From the NCBI GenBank assembly GCA_031295725.1, contig JAUMNV010000134.1, positions 1 to 29,651 of the forward strand: a DNA stretch of 29,651 nt, given 5' to 3'. The notes under the pieces are model-generated. The model was not told the DNA's origin. It made no database searches and worked only from the letters and a program-made list of their open reading frames with translations. The position numbers and the translations under genes were made by a program. Each line of letters opens with the position of its first letter. Positions within the stretch are counted from its first letter, which is position 1. Positions 7,501-14,974 of this stretch are shown one piece after another. The DNA is from Collinsella sp. (GTDB taxonomy: Bacteria; Actinomycetota; Coriobacteriia; Coriobacteriales; Coriobacteriaceae).

Positions 7501-8199
7501 TTATTTCACAGGATCCACGGCGACCTTGCCACTCTCCAGCATGTGGACGCGGCCGTCGGCGAGCATTTGCACGACCTCGGGATACAGCACGTGCTCAATC
7601 GCGTGGATGTGCTCCTCGAGCGTATCGACATCCCAGCCTTCCTCAACGGCCAGCGCGCGCTGGGCGATGATGGGGCCGTTGTCGTAGATCTCGTTGGCAA
7701 AATGCACGGTCACACCGGTTACCTTGACGCCGCGCGCAAAGGCATCGTCGATCGCATGCGCGCCGGTAAAGCTCGGCAGCAGCGCCGGATGCAAGTTGAC
7801 CACGCGGTTGGGAAACGCCGCCAGCAGCGGCGTATGCACCATGCGCATGTAGCCGGCCATGACCACATACTCGCAGCCGCGCTCGAGCAGCTCGTGCGCG
7901 ATGATCTCGTCGGCGGCGATGGGGTCGGCATAGACATCCTTGGACAGCGTAAGCGTCTGGATACCCGCACGCTCGGCACGCTGCAGACCCTTGGCCGAAG
8001 GACGGCTCGACACCACAAGCTCAATTGAGGCATTGAGCTTATCCGCGGCGATTAGGTCGATCAGCGCCTGCAGATTGGTGCCGGAGCCGCTGATAAGCAC
8101 GCCGATCTTGAGCGGCTCAGCCGTATCGGTACCGGTCGGACGGGTATAGGGCACAAAGTCCAGGCCCTCGGCGGCAGCCATCTGCTCGTTAGCGCTCAT
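7501..8199 (-). CDS. purN: Phosphoribosylglycinamide formyltransferase
   Basis: A 232-residue enzyme that transfers a formyl group from 10-formyltetrahydrofolate to GAR, the third step of IMP synthesis. Family motifs are KIGVLISGSGTNLQALID, the active-site strand VVNLHPALLPSFTG (the Asn and His of NxHPxLLP) and HFANEIYDNGPIIAQRAL, whose Asp is the expected catalytic acid. About 33 residues precede the enzyme core. The ATG overlaps the end of purM by 11 bases in the arrangement ATGAGCGCTAA, so translation is likely coupled; in-frame codons further upstream lie inside purM. It is the last gene before the terminator at 7447-7488. Confidence 0.94.
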   Translation of the reverse strand: MSANEQMAAAEGLDFVPYTRPTGTDTAEPLKIGVLISGSGTNLQALIDLIAADKLNASIELVVSSRPSAKGLQRAERAGIQTLTLSKDVYADPIAADEIIAHELLERGCEYVVMAGYMRMVHTPLLAAFPNRVVNLHPALLPSFTGAHAIDDAFARGVKVTGVTVHFANEIYDNGPIIAQRALAVEEGWDVDTLEEHIHAIEHVLYPEVVQMLADGRVHMLESGKVAVDPVK

Positions 8200-9292
8200 C
8201 GGAGTACACGACCTTACCGGAACCCTCGACACACTCGCCCACGCGGAACGGCTTCTCGCCCAGCGCAACCAGGGCCTCGGTCACGGCAGCCTCGTCCTCG
8301 GGGGCGACGATCAGGCACAGGCCGACGCCCATGTTGAAGGTCTTGCATGCCTCGTTGGGCGCGAGCTCGGCCTGACGCGACACGTAGGTGATGACGGGCG
8401 GAACATCCCAGCCCATCTCGGCGCCGTTGCGGGTGACCACAGCGTCGACGTCGTCGGCAAGCGCGCGGTTGAGGTTCTCGGTAATACCGCCGCCGGTGAT
8501 GTGGGCAATCGCGTGCACCGGAGCGCCACCGCGCAGCAGCTCCAGAATCGGCTTGACGTAGATGCGCGTGGGGGCCAGCAGGGCGTCGGCCAGCGATGCG
8601 CCGCCGAGGGCCTCGAGCGGGCGGCTCAGCTCCTCGGCCTTAGCAGCGGCCTCGGGCGTGCCCGGCTTGATGCCGTCAACGCCAATGACTTTGCGCACGA
8701 GCGAGTAGCCGTTGGAATGCACGCCGGTGGAAGGCAGGCCCAGAATCACGTCGCCGGGGCGGACGTTCGCGGGGTCGAGCATCTTGGGACGGTCGACGAC
8801 GCCCACGGTAAAGCCGGCGAGGTCGTAATCGGCGGGGGCCATGACACCGGGGTGCTCGGCCATCTCGCCGCCCACGAGCGCGCAGCCCGCGAGCTTGCAG
8901 CCATCGGCCACGCCCTTGATGATCTTTGCCATGTGCTCGGCCTCAATGTGGCCGATGGCAACGTAGTCCAGGAAGAACAGCGGCTCGGCGCCCGAAGCCA
9001 AAATGTCGTTAACGCACATGGCGACCAGGTCCTGGCCCACCGTCTCGTGACGGTCCATGATCTGGGCGAGCACGAGCTTGGTGCCCACACCGTCGGTACC
9101 GCTGATCAGGATCGGGTCTTCCATATCCTTAAGCGCGGCGGCCGAGAACAGGCCACCAAAGCCACCGATACCGCCGATGACCTCGGGGCGGTTGGTGTCC
9201 TTAACCATTTGCTTAATCGCGTCGACGGCGCGGCCGCCCTCGGCGGTATCGACGCCGGCATCCTCATACGTCACATGCTTGCTGTCGCTCAT
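8189..9292 (-). CDS. purM: Phosphoribosylformylglycinamidine cyclo-ligase (AIR synthetase)
   Basis: A 367-residue enzyme that closes the imidazole ring, converting FGAM to AIR with ATP (fifth step of purine synthesis). Visible family motifs are SGTDGVGTKLVLAQ near residue 64, GQDLVAMCVNDILASGAEPLFFLDY, ALVGGEMAEHPG, DVILGLPSTGVHSNGYSLVR and AHITGGGITENLNRAL. The start MSDSKHVTYEDAGVD has a strong GAGAGGAAGG site. It is the middle gene of purF-purM-purN and shares 11 bases with purN; a 157-base gap containing repeats separates it from purF. Confidence 0.95.
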   Translation of the reverse strand: MSDSKHVTYEDAGVDTAEGGRAVDAIKQMVKDTNRPEVIGGIGGFGGLFSAAALKDMEDPILISGTDGVGTKLVLAQIMDRHETVGQDLVAMCVNDILASGAEPLFFLDYVAIGHIEAEHMAKIIKGVADGCKLAGCALVGGEMAEHPGVMAPADYDLAGFTVGVVDRPKMLDPANVRPGDVILGLPSTGVHSNGYSLVRKVIGVDGIKPGTPEAAAKAEELSRPLEALGGASLADALLAPTRIYVKPILELLRGGAPVHAIAHITGGGITENLNRALADDVDAVVTRNGAEMGWDVPPVITYVSRQAELAPNEACKTFNMGVGLCLIVAPEDEAAVTEALVALGEKPFRVGECVEGSGKVVYSDER

Positions 9293-9361
9293 CTGAGCCT
9301 TCCTCTCCCACTACCGTGGCGCCGCGCGGGCGCCAAACGGTGCTCATAGTTGCGTTCATTT

Positions 9362-9388
9362 CGGCGCGCGCCATAACAACGCGCGCCG
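9362..9388. repeat. GC-rich hairpin between purF and purM
   Basis: CGGCGCGCG, nine-base loop, CGCGCGCCG forms a perfect 9-bp stem. A smaller GGCGCC pair lies at 9318-9334. No T run follows, so this is not a typical terminator; it may protect or process the transcript between the two coding regions. Confidence 0.5.
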
Positions 9389-9400
9389 TCATATCAACAA

Positions 9401-9449
9401 AACAGCAGGTAAAACCTACCAAAATAAACCTGTCCCTACATGGCAGGTT
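9401..9449. repeat. Degenerate repeat module with GGGACAGGTTTA after purF
   Basis: The minus strand just past the purF stop reads AAAACCTGCCA, then GGGACAGGTTTA, then TGGTAGGTTTT. The outer parts can pair. The GGGACAGGTT core matches the GGGGACAGGTTAA module at 5167, so this is probably a worn member of that repeat group. Confidence 0.4.
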
Positions 9450-11120
9450 TTAGGCCTCGCCGTGTTCCTCTTCCCAGCTGCGATCGTCGTATTTCTCGAC
9501 CACGGCGTCGTCATCAACGTGCAGCGGCTTGTCCAGGTTGCGGGGCTTAAAGCCCTCCATGAACTTGTCGCGGCCAAAGCTCTCGGGAATCGCCACGGGG
9601 TAGCGGCCGGTAAAGCACGCATCGCAGTAACCGCCCTTGGGCATGACCTTAAGCAGGCCCTCGACCGAAAGGAAGGCCAGCGAATCGGCGCCGATATACT
9701 CGCAAATCTCGTCGACCGTCTTGTTGGCGCTGATAAGCTGCGACTGCACGTCGGTATCGATGCCGTAGAAGCACGGCCAGATGACCTCGGGCGAGTTGAT
9801 GCGGATATGAATCTCCTTGGCGCCAGCGTTGCGCAGCATCTTGACGAGCTGCACCATGGTGGTGCCGCGCACGATGGAGTCGTCGATGACGACCAGGCGC
9901 TTGCCCTCGATGTTGTCGCGCAGCGGGTTGAGTTTCATACGCACGCCCATGGCGCGCAGCTCCTGCGTGGGTTCGATAAACGTACGGCCCACATAGCGGT
10001 TCTTGATGAGGCCCTCGCCAAAGGGGATACCGCTCTCGTGCGAATACCCCTCCGCGGGCGGCAGGCCGGAGTCGGGCACGCCGATGACCAGATCGGCCTC
10101 GACGGGCTCCTCATGTGCCAGCTGACGACCCATGTCGTAACGGCAGGCATAGACGCTCTTGCCGTTCATGATGGAGTCGGGGCGGGCAAAGTAGACCTGC
10201 TCAAAGATGCAGTTTGCGGGCTCTTCGGCTGCAGGCACGCCCTGCTCGGATACCAGACCCTCGGCGCTGATGCGCAAGATCTCGCCGGGACGGACGTCAC
10301 GAACATACTCGGCGCCCACAATGTCGAGCGCGCACGTCTCGGAAGCAACGACCCAGCCGCCGGCGCGGGTGACATGGGTGGTGGCGTCGACCGTCGCGGC
10401 GCCGTCCTGCGACGGCAGCTGCGAAACGGATGCGGCATCGGCTTGGTCCAGACCCTCGTCCACCAGCTTGCCCAGCACGAGCGGGCGAATGCCGTGCGGA
10501 TCGCGGAATGCGTAGAGCGCCTGCTCGTTGATGAGCGTCATGGCGTAGCCGCCGCGCACGAGCTCCATGGTCTTGCGAATGCCCTCGCGCAGATGGCCTG
10601 TACGCTGAGTAAAGTAGCCGATAAGCTTAGTCGCGACCTCGGAATCCGAATTGGAAAGGAACGGCACGCCCAGCTCGATCAGCTGGCGGCGCAGCTCGTC
10701 GGTGTTGACGAGGGTACCGTTGTGCGCGAGCGCGATAATGACGCTGTTGATGGTAGAAAGATGCGGCTGCGAGGCTTCCCAGCTCTTGGCACCGGCAGTG
10801 CCATAGCGCACGTGGCCCACGGCCAGCTGGCCGGAGAGCGTCGACAGGTCGGCGTTGGAGAACACGCGATCGAGCAGTCCCAGGTCTTTGCGAACCATAA
10901 CCGTGCCGCCATCACCCACGGCGATTCCCGCCGATTCCTGGCCGCGATGCTGCAGCGCGCGCAGACCAAAGTACGTCAGTCGAGCCACATCGCGATCGGG
11001 TGCCCACACACCAAAAATGCCGCATTCCTCATGCAGCTGGTCGGAGTCCGGATCATACGTCGACATGGTCTTCACCTGTCCCGCGGCACGCTCGGCCGCG
11101 CGGATGGTTTCTTGAGACAT
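9450..11120 (-). CDS. purF: Amidophosphoribosyltransferase
   Basis: A 556-residue enzyme that starts purine synthesis by making phosphoribosylamine from PRPP and glutamine. The N-terminal class II glutaminase has its nucleophile at Cys33 (HEECGIFGVWAP), so a 32-residue propeptide would be removed. Other glutaminase motifs are LRALQHRGQESAGI and GQLAVGHVRYGTAG. The C-terminal phosphoribosyltransferase domain has the PRPP loop RLVVIDDSIVRGTTM, and ADLVIGVPDSGLPPAEGYS nearby. The ATG at 11120 has GAGGGGAT upstream; an internal ATG at 11066 would give a shorter propeptide and is the main alternative. First gene of purF-purM-purN. Confidence 0.95.
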   Translation of the reverse strand: MSQETIRAAERAAGQVKTMSTYDPDSDQLHEECGIFGVWAPDRDVARLTYFGLRALQHRGQESAGIAVGDGGTVMVRKDLGLLDRVFSNADLSTLSGQLAVGHVRYGTAGAKSWEASQPHLSTINSVIIALAHNGTLVNTDELRRQLIELGVPFLSNSDSEVATKLIGYFTQRTGHLREGIRKTMELVRGGYAMTLINEQALYAFRDPHGIRPLVLGKLVDEGLDQADAASVSQLPSQDGAATVDATTHVTRAGGWVVASETCALDIVGAEYVRDVRPGEILRISAEGLVSEQGVPAAEEPANCIFEQVYFARPDSIMNGKSVYACRYDMGRQLAHEEPVEADLVIGVPDSGLPPAEGYSHESGIPFGEGLIKNRYVGRTFIEPTQELRAMGVRMKLNPLRDNIEGKRLVVIDDSIVRGTTMVQLVKMLRNAGAKEIHIRINSPEVIWPCFYGIDTDVQSQLISANKTVDEICEYIGADSLAFLSVEGLLKVMPKGGYCDACFTGRYPVAIPESFGRDKFMEGFKPRNLDKPLHVDDDAVVEKYDDRSWEEEHGEA

Positions 11121-11161
11121 GGCATCCCCTCAGAGCCTCGTTATTTGGCGTTACCTGCCCT

Positions 11162-11167
11162 ATTATA
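11162..11167 (-). promoter_or_regulatory. Candidate -10 box of the purF operon
   Basis: A perfect TATAAT on the minus strand lies 41 bases upstream of the purF ATG. A convincing -35 box at the right spacing is not seen. The position at the head of the operon supports the call. Confidence 0.5.
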
Positions 11168-11226
11168 CGCACGGCAAGACAAGCACTCCCGCGCATGAAC
11201 AGCGCTTTTTAAAAGCCCACCGAGCT

Positions 11227-11232
11227 TATAAT
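11227..11232 (+). promoter_or_regulatory. Candidate -10 box of the CmpB-like gene
   Basis: A perfect TATAAT on the plus strand, with a T-rich stretch (GCTTTTTAAAA) around the -35 position. It would give a 5' leader of about 175 bases before the start at 11415. The leader has no riboswitch fold that I recognise. Confidence 0.4.
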
Positions 11233-11414
11233 CCGTTTTGCAGCCAAACATTTTATTGGGCAACCGCCTCGGGGCCGACGATCCCGCATACTTCCGTTGC
11301 GACGCGTCTCGCCCGCCGTTGGGGCTTGCATTGTTGCAATTGGGACGTTCGTCCTGTCTTTTGGCAGGTCGGCGGCGTATCCTTGTACCTACAGCAAAAC
11401 GAGAAAGGTTATGT

Positions 11415-12644
11415 ATGGATCGAAACGAACTCGACCCCAGCGTCCCCAGCGCCACGGAGGTCAAGAAGATCCCCCTCATCATTAAGGTGTACGCCGTCCT
11501 GTGCATCCTGTCCGGCGTGGGTACGCTCCCGTCGGTCGGCGCCTTTATGTGGCAGGTCATCACCGCACTCATCAACGGCAACGCCGCCGCCAAGCTCGGC
11601 GACAACACGCTCGTCGCGGTCGGACTGATTGTCGCCGGCATCATGCTCTCGGCTGCCAGTGCCGTCATCTTGATCATCTTTGGCCTGGACCTCATCAAGA
11701 ACCAGCGCCGCAACGCCGCTCGCCTGTCCTACATCCTTATTGCATTCACCGTCGTCGAGCTTTTGGTCGACGTGATGCTCCAGGGCATCGGGCCTTTCTT
11801 GCTGCGCCCCGCCATCCAGCTCGGCATCCTCGTCGCGCTTTCGACCACCGTCGACCCCACGCTGCGCCAGGAGCGCGAGCTGCAACGCCGCCTGCAGGAA
11901 ATGCTCGATCGCGACGCCGCCGCCGAGGGCATGCTCGGGCGCGATGAAACCGGCGAAGGCTACATCAAGCTCAACTACTTCAACCTGTTCTGGGTATTCT
12001 TTGTCTGCTGCATACTCGGCCTGATCGCCGAGGACATCTGGCACATGACGGTCGACGACCCCGGCGTCTACCAGAACCGCGCCGGCATGCTGTTTGGCCC
12101 CTTCAGCCCCATCTATGGATTTGGCGCCGTACTCATGACCATGGTGCTCAACCGCTTCTACAAAAAGAACCCCATCATTATCTTTTTGGTGAGCGCGCTG
12201 CTCGGCGCGAGCTTTGAGGTGTTCGTGGGCTGGTTTATGCAGACCTCGTTTGGAGTGGTCTCGTGGAGCTACTCGCACATGAAGCTGTTCGGCATGCCCG
12301 ACCCGCTCGCCGTCCTTACGGGCGGACGCACCTGCACGGGCTTTGCCTGCCTGTGGGGCCTGGGCGGACTCATCTGGATCAAGCTGCTGCTGCCGAGGCT
12401 GCTCAAGCTCATCAACATGATTCCGTGGAAGAGTCGCTACTCGGCTACTGTCATCTTCACCATCATTATGCTGGTCGATGGCGTTATGACGCTGCAGTCG
12501 CTCGATTATTGGTATCAGCGCGTCAACGGCACGGAACCGGATATTCCCGTTGCGCAGTTCTACGGCAAGTACTTCGATAATGACTTTATGGAGAATCGCT
12601 TCCAGAGCATGACCATGAGCCCCAAGGATGCGACGCGCGTGTAG
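11415..12644 (+). CDS. CmpB-family putative ABC transporter type IV membrane protein
   Basis: A 409-residue polytopic membrane protein. The N-terminal half has three or four hydrophobic segments (about residues 18-45, 57-82 and 95-135) and a charged cytoplasmic stretch rich in Arg and Glu (RQERELQRRLQEMLDRD). The C-terminal half, from about residue 188, matches the CmpB-type family: NYFNLFWVFFVCCILGLIAE, GMLFGPFSPIYGFGAV, LLGASFEVFVGWFM and GRTCTGFACLWGLGGLIW. Despite the family name, no ATPase is adjacent and function is unproved. The ATG at 11415 follows AGAAAGG; the frame extends upstream to 11238 without a credible ribosome site. It is the only plus-strand gene here, divergent from purF. 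Confidence 0.8.
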   Translation: MDRNELDPSVPSATEVKKIPLIIKVYAVLCILSGVGTLPSVGAFMWQVITALINGNAAAKLGDNTLVAVGLIVAGIMLSAASAVILIIFGLDLIKNQRRNAARLSYILIAFTVVELLVDVMLQGIGPFLLRPAIQLGILVALSTTVDPTLRQERELQRRLQEMLDRDAAAEGMLGRDETGEGYIKLNYFNLFWVFFVCCILGLIAEDIWHMTVDDPGVYQNRAGMLFGPFSPIYGFGAVLMTMVLNRFYKKNPIIIFLVSALLGASFEVFVGWFMQTSFGVVSWSYSHMKLFGMPDPLAVLTGGRTCTGFACLWGLGGLIWIKLLLPRLLKLINMIPWKSRYSATVIFTIIMLVDGVMTLQSLDYWYQRVNGTEPDIPVAQFYGKYFDNDFMENRFQSMTMSPKDATRV

Positions 12645-12665
12645 CGTCCACCGCGCCCAAAACGC

Positions 12666-12705
12666 AAAATGCCCGCCGGTATCACGCGTACCGGCGGGCA
12701 TTTTT
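12666..12705. terminator. Bidirectional rho-independent terminator
   Basis: ATGCCCGCCGGTA (12669-12681) and its perfect complement (12689-12701) form a 13-bp stem with an A run before and a T run after. It lies between the converging ends of the CmpB-like gene (stop at 12644) and the MoaE-like gene (stop at 12735) and can serve both. Confidence 0.92.
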
Positions 12706-12734
12706 ATAAACGAGTCTTCTATCGACGCAAGCCT

Positions 12735-13184
12735 CTACGCCTCGCGCTCGACCTCACTTACGCATTCGTTCTTGATGGTGCCAACAAGCGCCTGCAGCGC
12801 ATCGACCACGTGCGGGCGAATGTCCCCGCCGATGAGCACGAGCATGATGTCGTCACCCACGGCGAGTTCGCCGCTTGCCAGCCACACGCGCACATAGCCG
12901 ATACCCGGCATCGCGCGCGTGGCCTCGATAGCAGCCTGCACCTTCTGAGCATCGAAGCCGAATACCATGCCGCCCACCCTGCGTCCGGGAGCTACGCCAT
13001 CGGTTTCGATCCCGCGGACCTCGGACTTGGGCGTCGCGCGCACCACGCCGTTATGCGTCAGATACATCCCACAGCCTGCCGCCGACGAATCGGCCTTGGC
13101 CTCGCGCAGCCAAGCATCAACCGAAGGCATCGTTTTGCCATTCTCGAGCATCATTTCCCCTTTCACCGTCATTGAGTAGCCCAT
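12735..13184 (-). CDS. Divergent MoaE-like protein
   Basis: A 149-residue protein whose C-terminal half resembles the molybdopterin synthase large subunit: GIGYVRVWLASGELAVGDDI followed by VDALQALVGTIKNECVSE. The N-terminal half, with AAGCGMYLTHNGVVR, fits the MoaE start F.G.VR. The usual MoaE features HR near the second motif and the C-terminal PxWK lysine are not conserved (IRPHVVDAL and CVSEVEREA here), so catalytic activity is doubtful. The ATG lies three bases after the sortase stop codon and uses GAGGAA inside the sortase end, implying coupling. No MoaD or other molybdenum cofactor gene is nearby. A non-Moco role is possible. Confidence 0.6.
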   Translation of the reverse strand: MGYSMTVKGEMMLENGKTMPSVDAWLREAKADSSAAGCGMYLTHNGVVRATPKSEVRGIETDGVAPGRRVGGMVFGFDAQKVQAAIEATRAMPGIGYVRVWLASGELAVGDDIMLVLIGGDIRPHVVDALQALVGTIKNECVSEVEREA

Positions 13185-13187
13185 TAT

Positions 13188-14186
13188 CTATTCCTCGACC
13201 GGCGTGAGCACCATGACGGCACGCGTGTTGCTCAGCGATAACGAACGACAGGTCACAAGCGTTACGACCTTGGTTGCCGAAGCGGCACGATCGGTGGCAT
13301 CGCTCGCCACGGCAGAGGCACCGTCGAGCATCTCGGACAGGTAGTTCTTGAGCCCGTCGTCGCCCTCAAAATTGGGCGTTCGCGCCTTGGAGTACGTATC
13401 CTCAACGACCTTGGTCGCCAGCGGACGCAGCTTATACGTTGCATCGCGCGTGATGTAATACACGTACTCGATGCTATCGAACGTCGCTTGGTCGGTGGTG
13501 TCCGAAATCACGTTGAACATCGACCCATCGTTCATATGGTGGCCGTAGATCGTGGTCTGCTGGTCAACCATTCCCGGCGCGGTGTCGTCGCTATCCAAGA
13601 AGATGGCACCGGACGCGTTAGCCGTACCGTCAAACAGCGTGTTGAGGTATTTGGAGTTGTTGTTGGTCTGCACGACGGGATAGTTGATGTTGGTGCCGGG
13701 CGCGTAAATCCAACCCACAACCTCGGGATTTGTCTGGGCAAGTGCATCGAAGTCGATAATCGGCACGCCGCTGGCGTCCTTATCGCTTACATATTGCTTC
13801 TCGATTTTCTGGTACGAATCGCTTGCCTGCTTATAGCCAATCTGAGCATTGATAAAGATGGCAGCGGCGGCAACAATCAGGCCGATGCCGATGATGATGA
13901 GCAGAATGGGAATAATGGAGCGGCGCTTTTTGCGCGGCGGCTCGGTGTAATCCGACGGCGCGGCATGCGATGAAGACCGGGGCGGCTTCTTAGCGTTGCT
14001 ATAAGATGAAGGTCGATATGCGGCTGGCGCGTCCTGTCGACGATGCGTCGCCGGCGTCACGGGGCGCGGCGCGCGCGGCTGCTGAGGAGAGGATGTCCGA
14101 CCCTGCTGTGCCGCACGGGCAGCACCCGGCTTCGACGGATCGGGAATCTGAGAAGCCTTGAATCGTTTTCCCTGATAGTCGGACAT
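13188..14186 (-). CDS. srtB: Class B sortase
   Basis: A 332-residue membrane transpeptidase that cleaves a C-terminal sorting signal and joins the protein to the cell wall. The first 90 residues are cytoplasmic, rich in Pro, Ser, Arg and Gln. One membrane segment follows at about 90-112. The catalytic domain starts with VPIIDFDALAQTNPEVVGWI and GTNINYPVVQT, typical of class B. The catalytic His is in TIYGHHMNDGSMF (about 216), the Cys is Cys313 in VTLVTC, and the candidate Arg is Arg322. The ATG has AAGGAG. It lies between purE and the MoaE-like gene and downstream of the anchored glycosidase at 14975-21385, a plausible substrate. Confidence 0.9.
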   Translation of the reverse strand: MSDYQGKRFKASQIPDPSKPGAARAAQQGRTSSPQQPRAPRPVTPATHRRQDAPAAYRPSSYSNAKKPPRSSSHAAPSDYTEPPRKKRRSIIPILLIIIGIGLIVAAAAIFINAQIGYKQASDSYQKIEKQYVSDKDASGVPIIDFDALAQTNPEVVGWIYAPGTNINYPVVQTNNNSKYLNTLFDGTANASGAIFLDSDDTAPGMVDQQTTIYGHHMNDGSMFNVISDTTDQATFDSIEYVYYITRDATYKLRPLATKVVEDTYSKARTPNFEGDDGLKNYLSEMLDGASAVASDATDRAASATKVVTLVTCRSLSLSNTRAVMVLTPVEE

Positions 14187-14220
14187 GGCTCTCCTTATCT
14201 GCGGCGAAACGGCGGAACGC

Positions 14221-14685
14221 CTAGGCGTCGGCCATCTCCTGCTTCATCTTCTCGATAACCTTGCGGTACTCGGGGTCGCAAGCGCCTAGAATCTGCGTGG
14301 CGTAGATGGCGGCGTTCTTGGCGCCGTTGATGGCAACGCAGGCCACGGGCACGCCCGAAGGCATCTGCACCATCGACAGCAGCGAATCCATGCCGCCCAA
14401 GTCACTCGTCTTCATAGGCACACCGATAACCGGCAGCGGCGTAAACGCAGCCACGACGCCGCCCAGGTGAGCAGCCTTGCCGGCAGCAGCGATAATCACC
14501 TTGATGCCGCGGTCGGCAGCAGTCGAGGCCCACTCATGGACCTTCGCCGGCGTGCGGTGCGCGCTCGCAATCACGAGCTCATAGGGCACGCCCAGTGCCT
14601 CGAGCTCGGCGGTGCAACCTTCCATAACGCCCAGATCGGACTTGGAGCCCATGATGATCCCGACAACCGGCTTCTGATCTGCCAT
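14221..14685 (-). CDS. purE: N5-carboxyaminoimidazole ribonucleotide mutase
   Basis: A 154-residue enzyme that converts N5-CAIR to CAIR, the sixth step of purine synthesis. Class I PurE motifs are VGIIMGSKSDLGVM at the N-terminus, VIASAHRTPAKVHEW with the catalytic His, and AAAGKAAHLGGVVAA and INGAKNAAIYATQIL. The ATG giving MADQKPV is preferred over a TTG two codons earlier because AGGAGG is correctly placed. No purK is visible here. It is separate from purFMN and is followed after 34 bases by the sortase gene, probably on one transcript. Confidence 0.95.
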   Translation of the reverse strand: MADQKPVVGIIMGSKSDLGVMEGCTAELEALGVPYELVIASAHRTPAKVHEWASTAADRGIKVIIAAAGKAAHLGGVVAAFTPLPVIGVPMKTSDLGGMDSLLSMVQMPSGVPVACVAINGAKNAAIYATQILGACDPEYRKVIEKMKQEMADA

Positions 14686-14736
14686 AAACAAAGACCTCCT
14701 GTTGAGAGCGGTGACGCAGCGAATCCGCGACCCTTA

Positions 14737-14754
14737 ACTACTGAGAGTAGTATA
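14737..14754 (-). promoter_or_regulatory. Candidate purE -10 box overlapped by a small palindrome
   Basis: TATACT on the minus strand (14749-14754) lies 63 bases upstream of the purE ATG. It is overlapped by ACTACT-GAG-AGTAGT (14737-14751), a perfect 6-bp inverted repeat that could be an operator. No clear -35 box. Confidence 0.35.
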
Positions 14755-14780
14755 GCTGCTCCCGTCCCTGCGGTCTCTGT

Positions 14781-14908
14781 GGCGCTTCGCGGGCGGGCCA
14801 GGCTTTATCTTCACTCCGGTTGCTTCGCAAAGTCGTTCAGATAGAGCCTGGCCCGCCCGCGAAGCGCCCTGCGACCTACCGGATATTGCCATGACGTACG
14901 TTGGCTGA
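14781..14908. repeat. Long-hairpin element with conserved flank (copy 1)
   Basis: Arms of 23 bp pair perfectly (14781-14803 with 14846-14868) and continue for seven more pairs with one mismatch. The loop, read on the minus strand, contains ACTTTGCGAAGC. The right flank 14868-14908, beginning CCTGCGACCTACCGG and ending GACGTACGTTGGCTGA, recurs at 21769-21809 with 39 of 41 identical positions. It lies between purE and the glycosidase terminator and encodes no protein that I can support. Confidence 0.8.
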
Positions 14909-14921
14909 AATAATAAAGCAA

Positions 14922-14951
14922 TGCCCGCCGTCCTTGACGGAGCGGCGGGCA
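14922..14951 (-). terminator. Terminator of the GH31 glycosidase gene
   Basis: TGCCCGCC (14922-14929) pairs with GGCGGGCA (14944-14951), with an alternative inner stem CCGTC-CTT-GACGG. On the minus strand it is followed by a broken T-rich run (TTGCTTTATTATTT). It lies 23 bases after the gene's stop codon. Confidence 0.7.
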
Positions 14952-14974
14952 CGTTTGCTTAGTTGTCGCTGGGA

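Noticed and set aside
9462..11198. Plus-strand open frame opposite purF
   Set aside because: Antisense shadow in high-GC sequence; no motif and no start signal.
11238..11414. Upstream extension of the CmpB-like protein
   Set aside because: No ribosome site at 11238 and the extension is polar and unlike the family; the ATG at 11415 has AGAAAGG.
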